Source: Pinirhizobacter sp036499745
Lineage (GTDB): Bacteria; Pseudomonadota; Gammaproteobacteria; Xanthomonadales; Rhodanobacteraceae
Assembly: GCF_036499745.1 (NCBI RefSeq)
Contig: NZ_DASYDG010000026.1
Span: forward strand, 1-64,000
Length of the DNA: 64,000 bases
Direction: 5' to 3'
How positions within the stretch are numbered: the stretch's first letter is position 1; every line of letters begins with the position of its first letter. Positions 17,399 to 24,874 of this stretch are shown piece by piece. Position numbers and translations under genes: made by a program. The notes under the pieces were generated by a model that did not search any database, was not told the DNA's origin, and saw only the letters and a list, made by a program, of their open reading frames with translations.

Positions 17399-18048
17399 GG
17401 GGAGGTTCCTTCGTCGGTATCGCTCTCGCCGAGCGGCAGCACGGATTGCTGCAACTCGATACGGCCGTCGCCGCCGGTGATGCTCTTGAACTCGGCACGG
17501 CTCACCGAGACATAGCGGTCGTTCCCGCCGATCTCAACCTGGGGGCCCCGGGTCACGGCGCGGCCATGCTCGTCCACGCGCACGACCATGGTTGCCTTCT
17601 TCCCCGAGTGGCAGATCGTCTTGATCTCGTCGAGGTTGTCCGCCCAGGCCAGGAGGTACTTGCTGCCCTCGAAAAGCTCGCCGCGGAAGTCGGTACGCAG
17701 GCCATAGGCGAGCACGGGGATACCCAGCTGGTCGACCACGTCGGAAAGCTGCCAGACCTGGGCCTTGGCCAGGAACTGGGCCTCGTCCACCAGCACGCAA
17801 TGCAGCGGACCGCGCATTTTGATGTCCCGCTCGACCACAGCGAAGATGTCCTCTTCCCCCGCGAAGCGCATCGCGCGGGCCTGCAGGCCGATCCGGGACG
17901 CCACCACGCCTTCCCCATAGCGGTCGTCCAGGGCAGGAGTGAGGATCAGCGTACGCATCCCGCGCTCGTGATAGTTGTGCGCGCTCTGCAGCAACGTCGT
18001 GGTCTTGCCGGCGTTCATTGCCGAGTAATAGAAGTACAGCTTGGCCAC
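17395..18048 (-). CDS. tdk: Thymidine kinase
   Basis: Type II salvage enzyme converting thymidine to dTMP. 217 aa from a GTG start at 18048 that gives the family N-terminus (M)AKLYFYYSAMNAGKTTT, with the P-loop AMNAGKTT at 10-17; upstream residues have no family similarity. CVLVDEAQFL (Walker B and catalytic Glu) and YGLRTDF follow, then GGNDRYVSVSR. The usual zinc-ribbon cysteines are partly replaced: CHSGKK instead of CHCGRK and SVSR instead of SVCR. The start faces the divergent rep gene 143 bp away. Confidence 0.93.
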   Translation of the reverse strand: MAKLYFYYSAMNAGKTTTLLQSAHNYHERGMRTLILTPALDDRYGEGVVASRIGLQARAMRFAGEEDIFAVVERDIKMRGPLHCVLVDEAQFLAKAQVWQLSDVVDQLGIPVLAYGLRTDFRGELFEGSKYLLAWADNLDEIKTICHSGKKATMVVRVDEHGRAVTRGPQVEIGGNDRYVSVSRAEFKSITGGDGRIELQQSVLPLGESDTDEGTSP

Positions 18049-18191
18049 ATGCCGGGCTCGTTGGATCGTGGACCCGTATGGTAACGAAAACCGTGGTGCG
18101 GCTCCGAGCGTCACGCACAGGGGGGCCGACCGGTTCGGCCCCGTGCCCGCACCTGCTACCATCCGGGGCCTGGCCCGTCCCGGTCGTTCCC

Positions 18192-20186
18192 ATGCTTAAT
18201 CCCCAACAACACGAGGCCGTCGAACACTGCGACGGCCCCTTGCTGGTGCTGGCCGGTGCCGGCTCCGGCAAGACCCGCGTCATCACCGAGAAGATCTCGC
18301 ACCTGATCTCCCGCCGGCATCTCGCCGCCGAGAAGATCGCGGCCATCACCTTCACCAACAAGGCGGCGAAGGAGATGCGCGAGCGCGTGGGCCGGCTGAT
18401 CTCCGACGATGCCGCGAAAGCACTCACCGTCTGCACCTTCCATGCGCTGGGCCTGAAATTCCTGCAGATCGAGCACGATCGCGCGCGCCTGCGGCGCGGC
18501 TTTTCCGTGCTCGACGCCGAAGACAGCGCCAACATGATGAAGGAGCTCTCGCCCAAAGGCGTGAAGCCCGAAGTCATCCTGGGTATCCGCAACCTTGTCG
18601 GGCGCGCCAAGAACGCGGGGATGACACCGGAGGAAGCGATGGCCGCGGCGCGCAGCCCGCGCGAGATCGAAGCCGCGACGATCTACGATCTCTACCAGCA
18701 GCGCCTGGCCGCGTTCAACGCCGTCGATTTCGACGACCTGATCCGCCTGCCGCTGCGCATCCTGGAAACCGACGACCACGCACGGGCCATCTGGCAGGAG
18801 CGCCTGCGTTACCTGCTGGTGGACGAATACCAGGACACCAACGACGCCCAGTACCGCCTGCTGAAGGCGATCGCGGGGCCGAAGGCACGCTTCACCTGCG
18901 TCGGCGACGACGACCAGAGCATCTATGCCTGGCGCGGTGCAAACCCCGAGAATATCGACCAGCTCGGACTCGACTTTCCGCAGCTGCGCGTCATCAAGCT
19001 CGAGCAGAACTACCGCTGCGCCAAGCGCATCCTGCGCGCGGCCAACCAGCTCATCGCCAACAACCCTCACGTCCACGAGAAAAAGCTCTGGAGCGATCAT
19101 CTCGAGGGCCCGCCTATCCGCGTGCTCGAGTGCAAGGACAGCGATCACGAGGCGGAACGCATCGCCGCCATCGCCGGCAACCTGCATGAGAAGTACAAGG
19201 ACAAGGGCGTTCGCTGGGACGACTTCTGCATCCTCTATCGCGGTAATTTCCAGGCTCGCGCGCTCGAAAAGGCGCTGCGCGTGGCGCGCGTGCCCTATCA
19301 CCTGAGCGGCGCGCTGTCGTTCCTCGACCGCGCGGAAGTCAAGGACATCCTCTGCTACCTGCGCCTGCTCACGAACCCCACCGACGACGCCGCCTTCCTG
19401 CGCGTGGTGAACGTGCCCAAGCGCGAGATCGGCGCCACCACGCTGGAGAAGCTGGGCCAGATCGCGCAGACGCGCAACGCGTCGCTGCTGGACGCTGCGC
19501 GTAGCGACGCTGCCTTGAAGACCATATCGGCGCGACCGGCTTCCGCCCTGGCCGGCTTCGCACGGCTCATGGATGAGCTTCGCAGCCACGCCGTGCACGA
19601 AAGCGCCGCGGACCTGGTGAACTCGGTGATCGAGAAATCCGGCTACGGCGCGCATATCGCTGCATCCACCCCCGACGAAGTGTTGCGCGAACGGCGCCTC
19701 GGCAACCTGCGCGAACTGATCGACTGGTTCCGTGCCATGGGCAAGGATGGCGGCCGCACCGGCGACATCGCGGCCCAGCTGGCCCTGCTCAGCCATGCCG
19801 ACCGCGACGACCCGGGCAACGCGCTGCGCATGATGACGCTGCATTCGGCAAAAGGACTGGAGTTTCGCTTCGTCTTCATCGTGGGCTGCGAAGACGGCAC
19901 GCTGCCGCACGAGGGCGCCATCGACGAAGGCCGCCTCGACGAAGAGCGCCGCCTGATGTACGTGGGTATCACGCGGGCGAAGGAATCGCTGACCCTGTCG
20001 TTCGCGGCGAAGTCGCGCAAGTACGGCGAGATACTGAGCAACGACCCCAGCCGTTTCCTGGAGGAGTTGCCGCAGGACGACCTGCACTGGGACGGCAAGG
20101 ACCCCGATGCGGACGCGGAAGTGAAAAAGGAAACCGCGGAGACCCACATGGCGCGCATCCGCGCCATGCTGGCGGGCAACGCCTGA
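18192..20186 (+). CDS. rep: ATP-dependent DNA helicase Rep
   Basis: Superfamily 1A 3'-5' helicase that helps replication forks pass protein roadblocks. 664 aa from MLNPQQHEAVEHCDGPLLVL. Motif I AGAGSGKT is at 21-28, DEYQDTN at 211-217, then GDDDQSIYAWRGA, LEQNYR, LMTLHSAKGLEF-like segments and MYVGITRAKESL near the end. Length and the N-terminus are close to E. coli Rep (673 aa) and shorter than UvrD. The ATG at 18192 fits the family start; an in-frame extension to 18018 would overlap tdk. The downstream spacer carries a REP-like element. Confidence 0.94.
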   Translation: MLNPQQHEAVEHCDGPLLVLAGAGSGKTRVITEKISHLISRRHLAAEKIAAITFTNKAAKEMRERVGRLISDDAAKALTVCTFHALGLKFLQIEHDRARLRRGFSVLDAEDSANMMKELSPKGVKPEVILGIRNLVGRAKNAGMTPEEAMAAARSPREIEAATIYDLYQQRLAAFNAVDFDDLIRLPLRILETDDHARAIWQERLRYLLVDEYQDTNDAQYRLLKAIAGPKARFTCVGDDDQSIYAWRGANPENIDQLGLDFPQLRVIKLEQNYRCAKRILRAANQLIANNPHVHEKKLWSDHLEGPPIRVLECKDSDHEAERIAAIAGNLHEKYKDKGVRWDDFCILYRGNFQARALEKALRVARVPYHLSGALSFLDRAEVKDILCYLRLLTNPTDDAAFLRVVNVPKREIGATTLEKLGQIAQTRNASLLDAARSDAALKTISARPASALAGFARLMDELRSHAVHESAADLVNSVIEKSGYGAHIAASTPDEVLRERRLGNLRELIDWFRAMGKDGGRTGDIAAQLALLSHADRDDPGNALRMMTLHSAKGLEFRFVFIVGCEDGTLPHEGAIDEGRLDEERRLMYVGITRAKESLTLSFAAKSRKYGEILSNDPSRFLEELPQDDLHWDGKDPDADAEVKKETAETHMARIRAMLAGNA

Positions 20187-20235
20187 CGCCGGATCATTCA
20201 TGCCCTTGGGGTACCGTCGGTTGCTCCTTGCATAT

Positions 20236-20342
20236 GTAGGAGCGCGCCTTGCGCGCGACCGCTCGTCGCCACAGTCCTGACGCTGGGGCGCCAGCTCCAG
20301 GTCACGGCCTCAAAACTTGGCGCGCGCATGGCGCGCTCCTAC
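20236..20342. repeat. REP-like inverted repeat (copy 2)
   Basis: Left arm GTAGGAGCGCGCCTTGCGCG (from 20236) and the inverted right arm ending in GGCGCGCTCCTAC (20321-20342) match except at the central base. They share the core of the 9776-9872 element. The ~60-bp spacer is unrelated to copy 1. It lies between the rep stop and the convergent AI-2E gene, and may also end transcription. Confidence 0.75.
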
Positions 20343-20411
20343 ACGTTCGCTGCGCCTTACATCAACGCAGGAACACGACACGGCCTGGTTCCCGGATTCG
20401 ACCAGGAAAAC

Positions 20412-21431
20412 CTAGATGAGCTGCTCCGCTTCCAGTTCGCTCTTCAGGTACGCGTAGTAGATCGGCGCCGCCACCAACCCCGGCAAACCGAACGCTGCCT
20501 CCAATACCAGCATCGCCACCAGCAACTCCCACGTGCGCGCACGGATCTGCCCGCCGACGATGCGCGCATTGAGGAAGTACTCCAGTTTATGCACAACGAT
20601 CAGGAAGCCGAGCGCCGCGACGCCCACCCAAAGCGACACCGATAGCCCGGCGATGGTGATAAGCACGTTCGACACAAGGTTGCCCACCACCGGCAGGAGG
20701 CCGGTGACGAAGGTGACGATCACCAGCGTCTTCGCCAGCGGCACATGCACGCCGAACGACGGCAATGCGACGAGGAGGAACAACGCGGCCAGCGCGGTAT
20801 TGATCGCCGAGATCTTCAACTGCGCGAAGATGATGTTGTGGAACGCGTGCGCCAGGCGCATCGTGCGCGTCGACAGTTCGAACGACAGCGGTCGCGTCGC
20901 GCGACCCCCGGCACCGTGCGACACCGCCACGATGGCACCGAGCACGAGTCCGATCAGGATATGCACGAACACGCGAGCCGCCGTGGTTCCGACCAGGCGA
21001 AGGTCGTCGGCGTGGTCGTGTACCCAGGTCATCCCCTGCGCGCGAAAATCCACGAAGCTGTCGGGAATGTTCGTAGTGAGCCATGCCGGCAGTTGCTCAT
21101 GCGCCTTGCTCAGCAAAGGCAACAACTTCGTATCCCAAAGCTCTCGTGGATCGCCCAGGTCGTGCCGGTAAAACGCGAGCGCGGCAGCGACGATCAGGAT
21201 GATCACGCCCACGACGACCACCGTGACGATCGCCACGGCGATGGGCCTGGCGCGTTCGCCCGGAGCGATGCGCCGGATCAGCGGCGTGAGGCTTTCCACC
21301 ACCTCGTACACCAGCAATCCGGCCAACAGCGCGGCGATCAGGTGTAGCCAGAGGATCGCCCAGAGCGCCACCGCCACCAGGATATAGGTGGCGATGCGGA
21401 GGGTTCGGGTGTCCTGCGGTGTACCGACCAT
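20412..21431 (-). CDS. AI-2E family transporter-like membrane protein (copy A)
   Basis: 339-aa integral membrane protein of the PerM/TqsA (AI-2E) family. Hydrophobic segments cluster at about 10-45 (a close pair), 62-88, 145-170 and then the characteristic C-terminal block with FVTGLLPVVGNLVSNVLITIAGL and VGGQIRARTWELLV. Functions in the family range from AI-2 export to Na+/H+ antiport, so no substrate is assigned. The next gene upstream at 21480-22499 is a close paralogue of identical length, 48 bp away, so the two form a tandem duplication and one transcript. Confidence 0.82.
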   Translation of the reverse strand: MVGTPQDTRTLRIATYILVAVALWAILWLHLIAALLAGLLVYEVVESLTPLIRRIAPGERARPIAVAIVTVVVVGVIILIVAAALAFYRHDLGDPRELWDTKLLPLLSKAHEQLPAWLTTNIPDSFVDFRAQGMTWVHDHADDLRLVGTTAARVFVHILIGLVLGAIVAVSHGAGGRATRPLSFELSTRTMRLAHAFHNIIFAQLKISAINTALAALFLLVALPSFGVHVPLAKTLVIVTFVTGLLPVVGNLVSNVLITIAGLSVSLWVGVAALGFLIVVHKLEYFLNARIVGGQIRARTWELLVAMLVLEAAFGLPGLVAAPIYYAYLKSELEAEQLI

Positions 21432-21479
21432 TCGGGAACTCCTTGGGATGGCGCGATTCCAGCAGCCGGCGGATGAACG

Positions 21480-22499
21480 CTAGATCAAGCGCTCCGCTTC
21501 CAGTTCAGCCTTGAGGTAGGCGTAGAAGATCGGCGCGGCGACGACGCCGGGCAGTCCGAAGGCCGACTCGAACAGGAGCATCGCCACCAGCAGCTCCCAC
21601 GCGCGGGCGCGGATCTGGCCGCCGACGATCCGCGCGTTGAGAAAGTACTCGAACTTGTGGATGACGATGAGGAAGGCCAGCGCGCCAAGCCCAACGTACA
21701 ACGATACCGACAGACCGACGATGGTGATGGCGGTGTTCGACAGAAGGTTACCGATGACCGGCAAAAGGCCGACGATGAAGGTGATGACGATGAGCGTCTT
21801 GGTCAGCGGAAGGTGCACGCCGAACAGGGGCAGCACCGCGAGCAGGTAGATGGCGGTGAAAAGCGTGTTGAACAGCGAGATCTTGATCTGCGCGAACACG
21901 ATGTTGTGGAAGGCGTCGGCGAGGCGCGCGCTGCGCAGGCTCAGTTCCGCGGCGAAGGGGCCGACCTGGTGCGTGGGCCGTGCGCGGCTGAGCGCCACGA
22001 TGGCGCCGAGCACGAGGCCGATGATGATGTGCACCACGACGCGCGCCGCTTCCTTGCCGGCCAGCTGCAGCGTTACCGCATGCGAGCGTGCCCAGTCCAT
22101 CGCGGTGATGCGCAAGGCATCCACGCTCTCGGGCAGGCGATCGACGATGGCGGGGGGTAACTGCTGGCGCGCGCGCTCCACGAGCGGCATGAGACGGTTC
22201 TGCCAGAGGTCTTCGGGATTGCCGATTTCGGTACGGAAGAAGCTGATGCCGCCTAGCACGAGAAGGGTGAGCAGCCCGACGACGATGACGCCGACCAGCG
22301 CCACGGCCAACACGCGCGCACGGTCGCCCGACAGGCGCCGGCCCATGAGTGGCGCGGTCGACACCACGACCTCGTACACCAGCAGCCCGGCCAGCAGCGC
22401 GGGCAACAGACGGAGGTAGAGGATGAGGAACAGGCCGAGACCGGCGGCGATACAGCTGGCGATGCGCACGGCGTGCGTCCGCGATTGGGCGGCTTCCAT
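21480..22499 (-). CDS. AI-2E family transporter-like membrane protein (copy B)
   Basis: 339 aa, same length and topology as its downstream neighbour. The two share whole blocks such as NARIVGGQIRAR, LPVIGNLLSN (LPVVGNLVSN in copy A) and HAFHNI/DAFHNI. Differences are concentrated in the extramembrane loop at about 85-150, which in this family is the part most likely to set specificity. It is the last host gene before the prophage; its start codon is 105 bp from the inferred insertion repeat, so its promoter was probably kept intact. Confidence 0.82.
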   Translation of the reverse strand: MEAAQSRTHAVRIASCIAAGLGLFLILYLRLLPALLAGLLVYEVVVSTAPLMGRRLSGDRARVLAVALVGVIVVGLLTLLVLGGISFFRTEIGNPEDLWQNRLMPLVERARQQLPPAIVDRLPESVDALRITAMDWARSHAVTLQLAGKEAARVVVHIIIGLVLGAIVALSRARPTHQVGPFAAELSLRSARLADAFHNIVFAQIKISLFNTLFTAIYLLAVLPLFGVHLPLTKTLIVITFIVGLLPVIGNLLSNTAITIVGLSVSLYVGLGALAFLIVIHKFEYFLNARIVGGQIRARAWELLVAMLLFESAFGLPGVVAAPIFYAYLKAELEAERLI

Positions 22500-22604
22500 G
22501 GACGATCTCGTCGTGGATGAGGACGCAGTCTGTCAGCACGCGGGGTCCCTGCGCCAGAGGCGCCCCGACTTCACAGTGTCGTAAACTCCCCAGAGAATCG
22601 CCGC

Positions 22605-22610
22605 CCTCGG
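22605..22610. repeat. Left target-site duplication of the prophage
   Basis: CCTCGG, repeated at 62204-62209. It ends exactly 11 bp before the outer TTGATA box, the same distance as on the right. Read as the 5-6 bp duplication made by Mu-type transposition. Confidence 0.7.
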
Positions 22611-22650
22611 TAACGCGCGCCTTGATAAATCGCGGCCAACTGGCTTGATA
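22611..22650 (+). other. Left prophage end with two transposase-type boxes
   Basis: The end begins TAACGCGCGCC, then TTGATA at 22622-22627 and again at 22645-22650, 23 bp apart. The boxes extend to TTGATAAA. The right end has the same pair inverted with identical spacing, as expected for transposase binding sites. The canonical Mu-like terminal TG is not seen. Confidence 0.7.
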
Positions 22651-22666
22651 AAAGGCCACGTCCAGA

Positions 22667-22683
22667 GTTTCGTGAGGCGAAAC
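22667..22683. terminator. Small hairpin at the end of the late operon
   Basis: GTTTCG-TGAGG-CGAAAC, a perfect 6-bp stem 42 bp beyond the stop of the last late gene. There is no U-run, so intrinsic termination is doubtful. Confidence 0.35.
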
Positions 22684-22724
22684 TAAATGCCGCGCTGTGA
22701 AAGTCCACGCCGCGACGAATGTCC

Positions 22725-24455
22725 TCAGACCGCCGCGGTGTGCCTGGCCAGATCGTTGGCGTTCTCAGGGCCGAAGTTGTGAATGAGCTCGGGGACGTCG
22801 TCCACGACCCGAGTCAGACCGTTCCGCTGGATGATCTCGGGGATCCACAGGGCGCCGTCGAACTCCACCAGATAGTACGGCGTGCCGGCCAGCTTGAACG
22901 TGGCCATCATGTCCACGTAGACGCCGGCAGCGAGGTCCGCCAGCGAGGCGAACCGGATCATGGCCTGGTTGGTCCCGGTCAGGTACCAGCGGCCAGCGCT
23001 GTCCCTGAACACGTCGTTGGGCGACGAGAACGCCGCCGGAAGCGTCCACGTGTTCAGCAGCGTGTAGGTGCTGACGCCGTCGAAGGCCACTTCGAAGAGC
23101 TTCCCAGGCTCCGACACGAAGTACATCTTCCCGTCGTAGATCCGAAACCCGCGGCTGTACTGTCCGCCCAGGAACGGCAGCGCGACGTTGCTCTGCAGGG
23201 TCAGGACGTCCCCGGACCGGGTAAAGCGGCAGATGTTCTGTGACGTGCCACCGAGCACGTAGAACGAGGCGCTGGCGGCATCGTAGTGGACGCGGTGGGT
23301 TCGGCTGCCGAGGCCGTTGATCGTGGCGACCGCTGTAAAACCGCCCGCGCCGTCGGACTTGTAGGTCCGAATACCGCCTGCCTCGGTGTTCTCGACCACG
23401 TAGAGGTACCCATCGGTGGCGATCGAGTGGGGACCGCGAAGGGCGTTATCGAGCGTCTTCCAGGTCGCGACCGGCTTGTACAGGTCGTCCGTGAACATCA
23501 CTCGGGCATGCCAGCAATCCACCATGAAGTACGTCCCGCCCAGCTTCGTGATCGTGGTGGGTGCGTTCATCCGGCCCGACCAGGTGTAGTCCCCAAAGCC
23601 CACGACAGCTTCGATCGACGGCCGCAGCGATGCCGTATCGGCGGCATAGAAGACCAGCGTGTCGAGCGTCATGTCGGCGAACAGGCTGGTGCCACCCCGG
23701 GCGCCAATGTACGTATCGAAGGCGGCAAAGTTGCCGGTCTGCTCTACCGTCGACGGGGCCGCATTTACCGGCTGGGCCTGGCCATCCATGAACATGGTGA
23801 TCTCGCCGGCACCGACCACGGACCGGTTCCACAGACTGGTGATCAGCGCCACCTTGTCCACGCCAAAGAGGTTGTACTGGTTTGCCCGCTGCTGGCCGGC
23901 CGCGTTGCTGGCGTTGGCCGACCAGACGGCTGTGCCTGAGGTCACCCCGGTGAAGAACAGGAACGCCTGGGCAGCCGCATTGAAGTTCGCCGAGGCCTCG
24001 ACGACCACCTTGCTGGTTGCGCTGTTCGACTGCTTCACACGGGCGTACAGGCCCAGGTAGGGCGTGCCATTGGCCAGGGCGGTGATCTTCATGAAGCTCG
24101 TGGCGCCGTCGAACACAATGGCCCGGTCATAGGCGCCGGCATTGACGATGCGCGGCTGGTTGGCCGCGGTCGCCTGCACAGCGTTCTGGGCATTGGCGGT
24201 CTGATCGTAGATCGTCGTGACATAGCCAGAGCTCGTGCCCACAAAGTCCAGCAGCGCGCCCACATCGAGCTCATTCCGGGAGAAGCCGATGTCCTGCTCG
24301 GCGTTATCGCTGAGGCGCCGCACCCGGATCGCCTTGGCCGCCGTGCTGACCAGCTTCTTCAGCGACAGCACTGCCCTTGGGGCCGTGGCCAGGCTATCGA
24401 GGTACACGGGCGCCAGACGGTGCCGGGCGGTCGCCCTGGCCAGCAGCACTGTCAC
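22725..24455 (-). CDS. Phage tail tip/fibre protein with arabinofuranosidase-B-like lectin fold
   Basis: 576 aa, last gene of the late operon and so probably the receptor-binding tail protein. Residues ~20-245 have the layout of the AbfB-type catalytic/LamG-like domain found in phage tail proteins: KAIRVRRLSDNAEQDIGF, then TIYDQTANAQNAVQATAANQ, then AIVFDGATSFM. The C-terminal ~330 residues look like a beta-propeller with repeated short units (GYLYVVENTEAGG, MYFVSEPGKLFEV, WYLTGTNQ). The GTG start at 24455 overlaps the preceding stop (GTGA). Sugar binding or hydrolysis is inferred, not shown. Confidence 0.75.
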   Translation of the reverse strand: MTVLLARATARHRLAPVYLDSLATAPRAVLSLKKLVSTAAKAIRVRRLSDNAEQDIGFSRNELDVGALLDFVGTSSGYVTTIYDQTANAQNAVQATAANQPRIVNAGAYDRAIVFDGATSFMKITALANGTPYLGLYARVKQSNSATSKVVVEASANFNAAAQAFLFFTGVTSGTAVWSANASNAAGQQRANQYNLFGVDKVALITSLWNRSVVGAGEITMFMDGQAQPVNAAPSTVEQTGNFAAFDTYIGARGGTSLFADMTLDTLVFYAADTASLRPSIEAVVGFGDYTWSGRMNAPTTITKLGGTYFMVDCWHARVMFTDDLYKPVATWKTLDNALRGPHSIATDGYLYVVENTEAGGIRTYKSDGAGGFTAVATINGLGSRTHRVHYDAASASFYVLGGTSQNICRFTRSGDVLTLQSNVALPFLGGQYSRGFRIYDGKMYFVSEPGKLFEVAFDGVSTYTLLNTWTLPAAFSSPNDVFRDSAGRWYLTGTNQAMIRFASLADLAAGVYVDMMATFKLAGTPYYLVEFDGALWIPEIIQRNGLTRVVDDVPELIHNFGPENANDLARHTAAV

Positions 24456-24874
24456 AGGACCCACCACACGTTGGCGGCCTTCTTTACCAGGTCGCGCTGG
24501 TCGTAGCGAGCCGTCGTCGACGCGCCATTGGCGGCCCGCACCGTGACACCGGCGGCGCCCACGGCAGTCACGACGCCCGTGCCGGCCTGCGAGTAGTGGA
24601 CGACGGTGCCGATCGGAAACGCCACGTCCGCATCGGCTGGGATGGTCAGCGTGATCGCGGCGGCGTTATTGCACACCACATCAGCGCCGGCATCGGCACG
24701 GACGAGCGTGTAGGCGGTACCCAACTGGCTGTTGATGCCGAGGGGAGCCCCAACGAGGTCGCCGACGACACCGGCCACGCTCTGGCCTGCCTGGGTGAAC
24801 TCAATCAGCTCACTTCCGTCGAGCGGAGCGGCGGGATGGGCAGTGCGAAGGTCGCTGAGTTTCTGATTGCTCAT
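24452..24874 (-). CDS. Small phage tail-tip/fibre-associated protein
   Basis: 140 aa. The N-terminus has an SDLRTAHPAAPLDGSELIE motif that recalls the collar of tail-fibre proteins (PLDGTELI type). The rest is Ala/Val-rich beta structure ending in NVWWVL. The ATG overlaps the stop of the tail protein upstream, and its own stop overlaps the next GTG, so it is translationally coupled to both. Likely a structural spacer or decoration of the tail tip. Confidence 0.7.
   Translation of the reverse strand: MSNQKLSDLRTAHPAAPLDGSELIEFTQAGQSVAGVVGDLVGAPLGINSQLGTAYTLVRADAGADVVCNNAAAITLTIPADADVAFPIGTVVHYSQAGTGVVTAVGAAGVTVRAANGASTTARYDQRDLVKKAANVWWVL

Noticed and set aside
18156..20201. Long minus-strand open frame opposite rep
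   Set aside because: Antisense shadow in high-GC DNA; the plus strand encodes all Rep helicase motifs.
22560..22700. TG...CA type ends for the prophage, as in Mu
   Set aside because: No TG/CA pair gave a matching 5-bp duplication; the CCTCGG repeat with symmetric 11-bp spacing to the TTGATA boxes is the only consistent solution.
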